DNA from: Neoechinorhynchus agilis
Taxonomy: Eukaryota; Acanthocephala
Length of the DNA stretch: 64,000 bases
Direction: 5' to 3'
Assembly: GCA_051530055.1 (NCBI GenBank)
Contig: CM121341.1
Span: forward strand, 7,750,001 to 7,814,000
Shown piece after piece: positions 30,452 to 42,315 of this stretch. Made by a program: the position numbers and the translations under genes. The notes beneath the pieces are model-generated. The model saw only the letters and a program-made list of their open reading frames with translations, was not told the origin of the DNA and made no database searches. Each line of letters opens with the position of its first letter. Within the stretch, counting starts at the first letter, position 1.

Positions 30452-33400
30452 ATGAAATTTATGTTGAAGCAACACGGATTAATGACCAAAGTTCTCACTG
30501 TTTTACTAGGATTGTTTTATTTATTCGCTTACTTGAACCGTCCAACCATTGTTCAATACAGGTTAGTTTCATGATTGAACACAATTTGAGTAATGTTAAG
30601 TTTTGAAACGAAAAAAACAGAATTTGCATATTGGATTTCACTTTTCCAGTGTTTCCGACCTAATCGAATACATTAATTTCTGGAAGGGTTATTTAGATCT
30701 TGTTAAAAACATTTAGAACCTCGCCGAATTTATCTGCATTTATAAAATTGATGGTTGTGATACCAAACGATGAGGATTTTTTGCAAAGCTGAGATGAAAC
30801 CCCTTCTGACGAGGTTCTAAATGTCTTTAATCAACTTTTTTACTAGGATGAGGACCTAAATAAAACTTGTAATATTGATGGGTTTGAAAATCTCTAATTG
30901 AAAAGATAGTTCATCATTGTTTTCGTCGAGTGGAGAAAGTAATTAAATTTAATTAAATTAAATATTTCGATCCTCTATCTCGGATCTTCTTCAGTATTGT
31001 TTGCAAGTTTTTTCAAATTAAATTTAATTACTTTCTCCACTCGAAGAAAATCTCTAATTTAGAAAAGAAAATAATTTGGGTTTTTGTATTTAACTGAGCT
31101 CAAATTCCCAAAAAAGACGTTTATTCTAATCTAAAAATCTTAAACGTCTAAAATGTCCATATGTGAGAGAAGTGCTTTTTATGCCATTGCCCTCAAATAC
31201 GCTTGTCTTTTAAGAACTAACAAACTGATAATGAACCTAAAGAAGTTCTAAACGTCTTCAATAAAAGATTCTTTACCCAAATGAAGAATTAAATAAAATT
31301 TCTAATCTTATACCTCGGTACCTCTTCACTTACCGACCTTCATTTTATATAACTCTTTTTATTCATCATCCATTTTTTGATTTAAGAACTAACAAACTGA
31401 TAATGAACCTGAAGAAGTTCTAAACGTCTTTCAAAAAAAGATTCTTTACCCAAATGAAGAACTAAATAAAATTTCTAATCTTATTCCTCGGTACCTCTTC
31501 ACTTACCGACCTTCATTTTATATAACTCTTTTTATTCATCATCCATTTTTTGATTTAAGAACTAATAAACTGATAATGAACCTGAATAAGTTATAAACGT
31601 CTTTAATAAAAGATTCTTTACCCCAATGAAGAATTAAATAAAATTTCTAATCTTATACCTCGGTACCTCTTCACTTACCGACCTTCATTTTATATAACTC
31701 TTTTTATTCATCATCCATTTTTTAATTTAAGAACTAATAAACTGATAATGAACCTGAAGAAGTTCTAAACGTCTTTAATAAAAGATTCTTTACCCAAATG
31801 AAGAATTAAATAAAATTTCTAATCCTATTCCTCGGTACCTCGTCACTTACCGACCTTCATTTTATATAACTCTTTTTATTCATCATCCATTTTTTGATTT
31901 AAGAACTAATAAACTGATAATGAACCTGAAGAAGTTCTAAACGTCTTCAATAAAAGATTCTTTACCCAAATGAAGAATTAAATAAAATTTCTCTCACATG
32001 TGGGCATCTTGGCATAAATTTCTAGTTTAATATTGAGAAAAAACCAAACTTGTACTCATTTTATTCCCGATTTAGGACTCCATTGAGGAAAATCCAAGTG
32101 GCATGTGTACTGGTCACTTACTTTAAGAGAATTGAAGGATTATCGGCGAGCTACGAAGCTTGGTCTCATCATTGTTCTCGTTTGTTCGTCGTCTCCTCAA
32201 ATATGAGTTTGTCATTGAATCTTGAAACCAAAAAAAGACTAAGAAATGTGGAATTCGTAGAAAATATTCAGTGCGATCATTATTCTTGCCTGACCGAGAA
32301 AACATTTATTGGTTTGCACCGAGCTTATGAGTTTCTTAATGAATCAGAAGGTCGATATAATGAATTCGATTGGATTTTAAAAGCAGACGACGACACCTAC
32401 ATTCATTTTTATAATCTTTTGTTGTTCCTGAGTAAACTTGACCCAAACAAAAAATTAGCCACTGGATTTTTGTTTAAGACACACTGGAGCGGTGGCGCTG
32501 GTTATGTATTGAGCAGGAAAGCTCTCGAAGCGTTCACACGAGCTAAGGACAGTTTGGAAAGAACTTGTTTGATCTCAAAATCAATCGGGTAGATTTCGGT
32601 TGTTGTTTTTCCTATTGGCGAGGTATTTCATCCCCTTTTTTCCAGAAAGCCGGTTTTATTAAGTGTTTTTGTAGAACATTCCTTAATCGGCTTTTTCCTT
32701 TTTAGCCACACAGCCAAATCGATCTAAGTCATGAAAAACTCTGATGCCCGGATAGTTTCCTCTATTCAGCGAGGTATTTCGTCCCCTTTTTTGAACTTCT
32801 CGGCCCACTTAAACAGGGATTCGAGGGCTACACAACTACGGATTTTATGAACTCTGCCAGTTTTATGCTTTGGGGCCGGTTTTATTAAGTGTTTTTGTAG
32901 AACATTCCTTAATCGGCTTTTTCCTTTTTAGCCACACAGCCAAATCGATCTAAGTCATGAAAAACTCTGATGCCCGGATAGTTTCCTCTATTCAGCGAGG
33001 TATTTCGTCCCCTTTTTTGAACTTCTCGGCCCACTTAAACAGGGATTCGAGGGCTACACAACTACGGATTTTATGAACTCTGCCAGTTTTATGCTTTGAG
33101 GCCGGTTTTATTAAGTGTTTTTGTAGAACATTCCTTAATCGGCTTTTTCCTTTTTAGCCACACAGCCAAATCGATCTAAGTCATGAAAAACTCTGATGCC
33201 CGGATAGTTTCCTCTATTCAGCGAGGTATTTAGTTAACATCTCAAACAAGTTTTGAATCCCCGTCCGGATCCTGAGGAGGCGGAACTCATTCGTGAGTTT
33301 TCTCATTTCCATTTAGTGGTCTTCTCTGATCCAAGATATCTTTTGGCTGTGTGGCTAAAAAGGAATGTTCTAAAAAACCACTTAATAAAACCGGCTTTCT

Positions 33401-33860
33401 AGAAAACATACGGGAGTTTTTGTTAGTTCCAACATAGCCTCGTTTCAGTTTTACAACTTATGATTTCATCGCATTCATAAGATCAGTTCTACTTCGAAAT
33501 TGAACACGTTCAGCTTACAAATGCAATTATCAGTCGCACTTATACGAGAGCGAAGATTACGCTGCTTATAATTGTCTTCAAGCTGTCAATGTAACTTTTG
33601 TCCAGTCTGCTGATGGATCTACTCAGCGATTTCATGCTCTCGATCTGAACAGTTATCTCTTCAACAACATTCCGAAATGGTTGCGGGACATGTCTCGGAT
33701 TCCAGTCCAAACGGTAAGTTTCACTCGTCTGCTTTTAATTAAAAAAAAAGAGGATTACCAGGGTGACAAATTCTGCAGTAGAACAACGATCTCATTTCAT
33801 TACATTAGACCTCACGACATGCAAATGATGGAAAGGATGATAAACACTCATTGTAAGTGA
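30452..33860 (+). CDS. core-1 beta-1,3-galactosyltransferase-like (C1GALT1 family, GT31)
   Basis: Golgi type II enzyme that adds galactose to GalNAc-Ser/Thr to make the core-1 O-glycan. Exon 1 (30452-30561) encodes a short cytosolic tail and signal anchor (VLTVLLGLFYLFAYL). Exon 2 (from 32076) encodes QVACVLVTYFKRI, FVVSSN, FDWILKADDDTYIHFYNLLL (with the DDD metal/UDP motif) and WSGGAGYVLSRKALEAF. Exon 3 (33514-33713) gives ESEDYAAYNCLQAVNV and RFHALDLNSYLF. Exon 4 (33762-33860) gives FCSRTTISFHYIRPHDMQMM. Exons 1-2 and 3-4 join in phase; exon 2 ends at a weak donor (32551 or 32566). Length would be about 295-299 aa versus about 360 in vertebrates. Introns 1 and 2 are filled with repeats, whereas intron 3 is 48 nt. 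A closely related GT31 member cannot be excluded. Confidence 0.88.
30705..30835 (+). repeat. inverted repeat in intron 1
   Basis: ACATTTAGAACCTCG near 30711 and CGAGGTTCTAAATGT near 30818 are exact complements around about 95 bp. It could be a small transposon relic or a foldback. Confidence 0.6.
30926..31045 (-). repeat. 120-bp palindromic element carrying a hairpin core
   Basis: Arms of about 28 bp (TCGAGTGGAGAAAGTAATTA / TAATTACTTTCTCCACTCGA) flank a core. On the minus strand the core reads GCAAACAATACTGAAGAAG, GATCC, loop, GGATC, GAAATATTT. No target duplication was seen. Confidence 0.8.
31205..32000 (+). repeat. about 173-bp tandem repeat, about 4.5 copies, intron 1 of the galactosyltransferase
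   Basis: Units share AACTGATAATGAACCTGAAG, AAAAGATTCTTTACCCAAAT, CCTCGGTACCTCTTCACTTA and CATCATCCATTTTTTGATTT. Start points lie near 31214, 31386, 31559, 31732 and 31905. Confidence 0.9.
32643..33402. mobile_element. non-autonomous element with about 66-bp terminal inverted repeats and a triplicated arm
   Basis: The left end AGAAAGCCGGTTTTATTAAG and the right end CTTAATAAAACCGGCTTTCT are complementary; pairing continues through TAGAACATTCC and TTTAGCCACACAGCCAAA. The left part (about 226 bp, beginning GCCGGTTTTATTAAG) is repeated at 32651, 32876 and 33102. The GTCCGGATCCT module lies inside near 33252. No coding capacity; it sits in intron 2 of the galactosyltransferase. Confidence 0.75.
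33252..33305 (+). repeat. GTCCGGATCCT intron module, copy 3
   Basis: GTCCGGATCCTGAGGAGGCG followed by GAACTCATTCGTGAG and TTTTCTCATTT, matching 8341-8400 over most of its length with an internal deletion. Confidence 0.65.
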
Positions 33861-34065
33861 GAAAACAAAGGAAAAATCAAAAGAGCCGGAATTTTTAAAA
33901 AGTTTCATTTGGTCTCTTATAATTCTCAAAACAAAAATAATTCAGTTTCAATTTATTTGCCGATTAATCGACATTGATTTTGTACGCAATTTTGAAACCT
34001 ATGTTTTAAGTCGTCTCAGCATCTCGTTATAGTTTTAGAAGACTCTTTAATCGATCATTTAGATT

Positions 34066-37000
34066 TCATACATTCTCGTCATCAGACTCGCTAATCCGCG
34101 CAATTTTCCTTCTTTTAATACGAGTATTCATTATACAAATAACGGAGTCCTCTTCGGACTCACCGTTAGTTTGCTGTTCAATAATCTCGCTATCCGAATC
34201 AACGCAAAAACTGTCGATAATATAAGCATCGCTCGTTCCAGCTTCAGAATCAATGGTGTTTTTGAAAGCAGGAACCACGCAGGCTTGTACTTGGGCGGTA
34301 TTTATTGGACTTATAAGACTTTGAAGATACTCGGCGTGCATTTGCGTATGAGTGATTTGTTGACTGATCATATGAGTATCTCGATCATCGATGAAATCCT
34401 TCAGAGATGCAATCTCATCATCACTTTCATACTCAGTAGATTCACCATCAACATCAATTGCTTGTGTCAAGAGCATGTCGCGACCTGGAGGTCGTCTTTT
34501 TTCCCTCACTTGAACTTCATTATCCTCCTCGGCACTCGTGTCATCCATATCGTTCAAACTAGCAAAAAGGTCGTCTTTTTCACCGATTTCCATTCATTTT
34601 CTCAAATGAAAATCAATGACATAGTCCGAGATCAAAGATTTCGTTTCCATCTAACGGTTGAGTCGCTTCGCATCTACCAATATCGAAGTCTTCATCGTCG
34701 TTGCAAATCATTTCCATGATTTCTCTTGTCTGATCACCTATCGCTTCCATTTGTTCACTTTTTTTATCATCCAAACTCAAATCCATCGCATATGCGTCCA
34801 GAAGTTGCTCTACTGGAATAGTGCCCCAATCTATCGGATCCATAATTGGAGAAGATGATCTTTGCGGTAACTTTAAATCCTCCTTGAAGATTTCCGCTTT
34901 AGAATTCAATGCAATCGTCTTAGCAATGGGTGATTCATCGATGACCTTATCAGTTTGCATCTTAGGCCATTCGTCTATACCAATCGTTCTCTTTCAAGTA
35001 GCCATTTAAAGTTCATACTAATTCGCAAGGATGCATTTCCATCAAAGCTTAACTTGCTTAAATAAAGAAAAAAATCGATAAGCTTAATTAAAAAGGAAAA
35101 ATTGAAATTCAAAGTTATTCATTAGCAAATGAACGTTAGATCCAAAGCATCTTTGCCAATAACTTCATAGAGAACAATTGGTTTACAGCAGAAGAAGTTA
35201 AATCTCCTTTTTCGTTGTTAATTCGAGCATCATTTCTGAATCTAAATTTCTCAATCAAATTCCACATATTTGAATGTGCGAAGAATCGCGTTTTAGTGCA
35301 AGGTCCGATTTCGATCAATGCTTTCGATAGAAGAGAACCATTGTACATAAAAGGCTTCACGTGTTCATTCCAGTAGGTAAACTCATCATTAGTAATACTG
35401 AAGGACGCATCTTTTTTTAAAACTATTCTTTTTCCTTTCTCCAGGGACTCCTCATCCTCAAATGAAGGGATATTAAGGATCTCTACTCGTTTGCACGTTG
35501 GAATGATGCCTAACGGAACTAGTCTAGGATTTGCTGAGTAGAATTTCAATTTTCCGTGTACACTTGGACCCATGATTTGGACCAGTCTTTTCCTATTAGC
35601 GTTACAAGCATTGTAAGCATTTGATTCTTTACCTTCCGTTAAAAGCATGATGACTTTCCCGTGTCTTTTTCGACCAGTTCGTCCCATTCGTTGAACCATT
35701 CGGACTGGACTGCGATTGGAATCAAAGCAAACTATTAAATCAACGTCACCAATGTCAAGACCTTCTTCAGCGACGCAGGTAGCCACAAGGACGTTGTAGT
35801 GTCCCGAAGTAAAGAGTTCCAAGACATTGTGCTGTTCACGAATCGAAATCCCTTTACGACGGCTATTTCCAGTGCTGCCATGGCCAACAAAACAGACTGC
35901 TCTTATTAGAGGCCGATGGCGATTTAGGTAATCCGCAATCTCCTGGACACTATCTCGGTATTGAGAAAACACTATTATACCGTGCCAAATGGTCGAGCAC
36001 AAAGATTATAAAGTATTCTAATTAAAATGAAGATGGAATTGTTTATGCGTTTTATATGGAGCGAAAACCCGTACTCCAATTCAACAGAGGAACAAAACTT
36101 TAACCTTTTAAATTTCAATCCGAATTTTATCTTTTTATACAGGACAAAATTAATGATACAAACCCTAAAGTCGGCCATTGAACCAAAAAGATTTTTACTC
36201 CAATTTAAACGGGCAAACAAAACTTTAACCTTTTAAATTTCAATCCGAATTTTGGCTTTTTATACAGGACAAAATTAATGATACAACCCTCAATGTCGGC
36301 CATTGGACCAAAAAGACCTTTACTCCAATTTAAACGGGGAAACAAAACTTTAACCTTTTAAATTTCAATCCGAATTTTGGCTTTTTATAGAAGACAAAAT
36401 TAATGATACAAACCCTAAAGTCGGCCATTGAACCAAAAAGATTTTTACTCCAATTTAAACGGGGAAACAAAACTTTAACCTTTTAAATTTCAATCCGAAT
36501 TTTGGCTTTTTATACAGGACAAAATTAATGATACAACCCTCAATGTCGGCCATTGAACCAAAAAGATTTTTACTCCAATTTAAACGGGGAAACAAAACTT
36601 TAACCTTTTAAATTTCAATCCGAATTTTGGCTTTTTATACAGGACAAAATTAATGATACAACCCTCAATGTCGGCCATTGAACCAAAAAGATTTTTACTC
36701 CAATTTAAACGGGGAAACAAAACTTTAACCTTTTAAATTTCAATCCGAATTTTGGCTTTTTATACAGGACAAAATTAATGATACAACCCTCAATGTCGGC
36801 CATTGAACCAAAAGATTTTTACTCCAATTTAAACGGGGAAACAAAACTTTAACCTTTTAAATTTCAATCCGAATTTTGGCTTTTTATAGAGGACAAAATT
36901 AATGATACAAACCCTAAAGTCGGCCATTGAACCAAAAAGATTTTTACTACAATTTAAACGGGGAAACAAAACTTTAACCTTTTAAATTTCAATCCGAATT

Positions 37001-39746
37001 TTGGCTTTTTATACAGGACAAAATTAATGATACAGCCCTAAAGTCGGCCATTGGACCAAAAATACCTTTACTCCAATTTAAACGGGGAAACAAACCTTTA
37101 ACCTTTTAAATTTCAATCCGAATTTTGGCTTTTTATACAGGACAAAATTAATGATACAACCCTCAATGTCGGCCATTGAACCAAAAAGATTTTTACTCCA
37201 ATTTAAACGGGGAAACAAAACTTTAACCTTTTAAATTTCAATCCGAATTTTGGCTTTTTATACAGGACAAAATTAATGATACAACCCTCAATGTCGGCCA
37301 TTGAACCAAAAAGATTTTTACTCCAATTTAAACGGGGAAACAAAACTTTAACCTTTTAAATTTCAATCCGAATTTTGGCTTTTTATACAGGACAAAATTA
37401 ATGATACAACCCTCAATGTCGGCCATTGAACCAAAAAGATTTTTACTCCAATTTAAACGGGGAAACAAAACTTTAACCTTTTAAATTTCAATCCGAATTT
37501 TGGCTTTTTATACAGGACAAAATTAATGATACAACCCTCAATGTCGGCCATTGAACCAAAAAGATTTTTACTCCAATTTAAACGGGGAAACAAAACTTTA
37601 ACCTTTTAAATTTCAATCCGAATTTTGGCTTTTTATACAGGACAAAATTAATGATACAACCCTCAATGTCGGCCATTGAACAAAAAAGATTTTTACTCCA
37701 ATTTAAACGGGGAAACAAAACTTTAACCTTTTAAATTTCAATCCGAATTTTGGCTTTTTATACAGGACAAAATTAATGATACAACCCTCAATGTCGGCCA
37801 TTGAACAAAAAAGATTTTTACTCCAATTTAAACGGGGAAACAAAACTTTAACCTTTTAAATTTCAATCCGAATTTTGGCTTTTTATAGAAGACAAAATTA
37901 ATGATACAACCCTAAAGTCGGCCATTGAACCAAAAAGATTTTTACTCCAATTTAAACGGGGGGGAACAAAACTTTAACCTTTTAAATTTCAATCCGAATT
38001 TTGGCTTTTTATACAGGACAAAATTAATGATACAAACCCTAAAGTCGGCCATTGAACCAAAAAGACCTTTACTCCAATTTAAACGGGGAAACAAAACTTT
38101 AACCTTTTAAATTTCAATCCGAATTTTGGCTTTTTATACAGGACAAAATTAATGATACAACCCTAAAGTCGGCCATTGGACTTACGAGTCTTTGAAGGGT
38201 CACTCATTGTTCTGAAATGAGCAAGTACAACTTCTTCACATTTCACAAGTTTTGGATGAACAAAGTTCGTAACTTTTGATTCAACGGCAAACTCTGCACT
38301 AAGCTGTTCGAATATTCGAACCAATTCTGCATCTGACTTGATTTTCACTTTTATCCATGCTTGTCCACCTTCACCCTCCATGGAATCCTTAAGATGAAGA
38401 TAGAGACTTCGAGGTCCATGTTGCTTTAAAAGTTCATATCCGTGATATAGGCTAATGGCGAGGGCAAAGTCACTTTCCACGCGACTAACCAATTGTCTAT
38501 CCGTCATTTTGGACGCAACCTCCCTTCGGAATTTATCTCTATTTTGAAGAAGCATAAATTTGGATAAATTCTTTGGTTCCCGGGCATACATACATTGAAG
38601 ATTTTGAAGACGACCGAGCGGTCGATTTAGCACATTACATAAAGATTGCTCCAATGCTAAGATCTCAGGTGTAAGTTTGACGATTAGAAAATGATTACTG
38701 AACGTTTCTGGGTTAAACGAGAATTTCGGATTTTCGTTTTGGATTTGTCGGATATGAAAAAAACAAACTAAAGAGCCAATTAGAATTCGTTTAATAAAGA
38801 GACGTATGGAGCGCTCGGCACTCTGCTCCAGGATCTCTCGAAGAAATTGAGAACCGGAGACTCAAGAGCAGTCCTTCGACAAAATATCTCGCAGTGACGG
38901 TCGAGGAAGGAGAGAAGCTGGAATTCGGCGGGAGGTGTGTTAATTGTCGAGAAATGAAGATTGATTGGATAAATCTGATGGTTCATTTTGAGTTCAGTGA
39001 TCATTTTGAACGGTCTTCAAATGTTTTTGTTGCATATAAGGTGCAACATCGATTGATTCTTCAGTTCGAAGTTCAATATGAGCGATTAGAAGATTATCGA
39101 TCACGGATTGAATAGCATGATGGTCACTTCCGGGCGTTGCGGTTAAGGCGAGTACCCTGAAGTTTCTTGAAGGAGAAAGTTGGCACAAGAGTTCAATAAC
39201 TTTAACGTAAGCATAGTTTCCAGTTGCCCGATGAGCTTCATCGAATACCACGCAACGGATACTTGAAGCCAATGAAGATCCAGCAATAATAAGGTCATTG
39301 GCTAGAACTTGAGGAGTCATAAAAAATACACGTTTATGTTCGGAATTATAAGCAGATAATCGTTCGGTTGGATTTGTCGATCCAGTTACACTTGAAATCG
39401 CTTTAGAAGGAAGATTAGTTAAATTTTGGAAAGCGGCTGATTGTTGTACCACAAGCGGTTTCGTCGGAGCAAGAAATATGACTTTATCTTTTGGATACCA
39501 TCGATAGAAATTATAGATGACTACAGTGGCGATAAATGTCTTACCAAGTCCAGTTGGAAGGACAACCATTGTATTTCGAAGCAAACTTTTCTCAACAATG
39601 TTCAATTGATATGAACGTTCAGATTGTGAAGGATACAGAAATACACCCTCCGTCGTATAATCGAATCCGTCGATCGTCGCTTGACTAATGAATGACGAAT
39701 CGTGAACACCCAAACTGAGACGCCCATTGGAAGATTCGCCTAACAT
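34066..39746 (-). CDS. FANCM: FANCM/Mph1-type DNA helicase
   Basis: SF2 translocase of the Fanconi anaemia pathway that remodels stalled forks. Exon A (39746 to about 39000) begins MLGESSNGRL and carries the Q-motif region, Walker A VVLPTGLGKTFIA (about residues 65-75), FLAPTKPLV, VVFDEAHRATGNYAY (DEAH about 169-172) and LALTATPGSD. Exon B (about 38690-38170) matches the insert domain: DFALAISLYHGYELL, GPRSLYLHLKD, KLVKCEEVVLAHFRTM. It ends at a strong donor GTAAGT (exon end 38170). Exon C (from about 35967) has the second RecA lobe: SQYRDSVQEIADYL, CVAEEGLDIGDVDLIVCFDS and motif VI VQRMGRTGRKR. Downstream frames 34613-34960 and 34066-34560 give an acidic, unstructured tail (IDWGTIPVEQLLDAY, SLKDFIDDRD). 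No ERCC4-type nuclease domain is seen, as in insect and yeast homologues. Exon A/B and tail junctions are not fully resolved. Confidence 0.92.
36030..38165 (-). repeat. about 125-bp minisatellite, about 17 copies, filling a FANCM intron
   Basis: Units contain GGCCATTGAACCAAAAAGA, TTTTTACTCCAATTTAAACG, AACCTTTTAAATTTCAATCC and CAGGACAAAATTAATGATAC. The array starts within 5 nt of the upstream exon's donor and ends about 60 bp before the next exon. Confidence 0.95.
38795..38945 (+). mobile_element. RLE-type LINE 3' fragment in a FANCM intron
   Basis: ACGTATGGAGCGCTCGGCAC and GTCGAGGAAGGAGAGAAGCT match the 3' end of the element at 745-3430 (there on the minus strand). It is antisense to the helicase and lies between exons A and B. 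Confidence 0.85.
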
Positions 39747-39949
39747 CAATGAGTCCAATTTTACATTTAAATGATCTCTTGAGATTTTATGTCTTCCGGA
39801 TTAACTCGTGCCCAACTGTTCGGATTCAATAAATCCACTGATCGGCTATTAATAGTGCCCTTTTTTTTCGGTACCAGTCGAAATCTAACCTTTTTTGCCT
39901 AGAAAATCTTACCTAGTGAACGTTTTTTGGGGATTCAACAAAACGTCTA

Positions 39950-41255
39950 AAAAAAATCAATAATCGATCAATAAAGGTGAATTTGGAAACTTTACATTGG
40001 GTTTTTCTGAAATTTTAAGTCTTTCTAGGGCAAAATTTATTGACAAGTTTTAGAATTTATAATCTTTGATCCAAATTAGTTGATCCCATTATCGATTTTT
40101 CATCGATCGTCGATTTCTTCTCTTGTAGACCTTTTCAAGAAACGTCGTTTATGTCACGTCTTTTTTAAAAATCAATAATCGATCAATAAAGGTGAATTTG
40201 GAAACTTTACATTGGGTTTTTCTGAAATTTTAAGTCTTTCTAGGGCAAAATTTATTGATACGTTTTAGAATTTATAGTCTTTGATCCAAATTAGTTGATC
40301 CCATTATCGATTTTTCATCGATCTTCGATTTCTTCTCTTTTAGACCTTTTCAAAAAAACGTCGTTTATGTCACGTCTTTAAAAAAATCAATAATCGATCA
40401 ATAAAGGTGAATTTGGAAACTTTACATTGGGTTTTTCTGAAATTTTAAGTCTTTCTGGGGCAATATTTATTGATACGTTTTAGAATTTATAATCTTTTAT
40501 CCAAATTAGTTGATTCCATTATTGATTTTTCATCGATCGTCGATTTCTTCTCTTGTAGACCTTTTCAAAAAACGTCTTTTGTCACGTCTTTTTTTAAAAA
40601 TCAATAATCGATCAATATAAGATAATTTGGAAACTTTACATTGGGTTTTTCTGAGAATCAGTCTTTCTGGGGGCAAAATTTATTGATACGTTTTAGAATT
40701 TATAGTCTTTGATCCAAATTAGTTGATCCCATTATCGATTTTTCATCGATCGTCGATTTCTTCTATTGTAGACCTTTTCAAAAAACGTCTTTTATGTCAC
40801 GTCTTAATTTAAAAATCAATAATCGATCAATAAAGGTGAATTTGGAAACTTTACATTGGGTTTTTCTGAAATTTTAAGTCTTTCTGGGGGCAATATTTAT
40901 TAATACGTTTTGGAATTTATAATTTTTGATCCAAATTGGTAGATCCCATTATCGATTTTTCATCGATCGTCGATTTCTTCTCTTGTAGACCTTTTCAAAA
41001 CGTCGTTTATGTCACGTCTTTTTTAAAAATCAATAATCGATCAATATAGGTGAATTTGGAAACTTTACATTGGGTTTTTCTGAGAATCAAAGTCTTTCTG
41101 GGGGCAATATTTATTGATACGTTCTAGAATTTATAATCTTTGATCCAAATTAGTTGATACCATTATCGATTTTTCATCGATCGTCGATTTCTTCTCTTGT
41201 AGACCTTTTCAAGAAAGGTTTTTTATGTCACGTCTTTGAAAAAATCAATAATCGA
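39950..41255 (+). repeat. about 214-bp tandem repeat, about 6 copies
   Basis: Each unit has AAAATCAATAATCGATCAAT, GGAAACTTTACATTGGGTTT, CGATTTTTCATCGATCGTCG and a TCACGTCTT end. Units begin near 39955, 40168, 40385, 40598, 40814 and 41028. It lies just upstream of the FANCM-type gene. Confidence 0.92.
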
Positions 41256-42315
41256 TCGCTAATAAATTGATTATGGCAATCAAGTCCTTCAATTTAGCCT
41301 TTCGTTGATTGGGTTGCGTAACCTGAAGAAATTTTGGCTGATCTTCAAATTTTGATCACTGACCAAAGGATCGGAAAATGCGTTAATTGCCGAATGCTCA
41401 TCTTTGTAGTCAAGATTAAAGAGTGTTTCCACTTTTAATCCACGCAAACAGATCAAAAGTACGAACGGATCATTAAAACGATCATAGATTTTTGAATTAT
41501 GGTCGTCCTGGCGATTCTTAAAGTTTAAAATTGAAAATTGATTTTTTAATGCATGCGATGACTAATCTTTAACATGATTTTAAATTGATTTTTTTCCATT
41601 TAAAAATTCAGTACAATTTGGTATTCTGCCAAAAGTCCATTATGTTCCTCACGTTTTCGTGAAAGTGGCAACTTTAAGTAAATCAGATGAGAATTTAGCG
41701 AATGTGAAAGCTTAATTTATCTTATGAGTGTGAAATGGACTTATTATCTTAATTTTCCTTGAGAACATAATGGAAAAGCTTTAGTTTTTTTGCACTGTAA
41801 AATCTTCTCATATTTTCATAGACTGTGAAAGCTTTGGATGATAATTTGATTTTTCGTAATTCACACCAAGACTTGTCTATGTTCGATATTAAAGATTTTA
41901 TCAATGACTTCCTTCTTAGTTGCTCAATTAATTCGATTTTTTATCGAGATCACAATCATAAACTCAAAGTAAAGCTAACACCGAGCCGTGATTAATTTCG
42001 CAATGTGCCATCGTTTTCTTATGGAAAACTGATCCAGATACGATCTAATGGTCAGCGGTCTCATGTTTCCACATTTGAACTGCGCTGTTTGGGATCCAAA
42101 AACTTACGATTTTGATGTGCGTTATCGATTTTAAAAGAAATTAGTCGGCTTTTTTATTTGAACGAATCGGTTTATCAAATGTGACAAACTGAAAAAAAAG
42201 AAGGAATTTATGGGAAGGATTCGTAACCTTTAAGATTTATAGTTTGTGATATGATTAAAGAATTTATAAATTTTTATTACACATCCTCAGATTTACAAAA
42301 TAATCCCATTTGAAA
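41256..42315. other. AT-rich intergenic, no gene seen
   Basis: No open frame with recognisable similarity. This interval is the 3' side of the homeobox gene. Confidence 0.4.
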
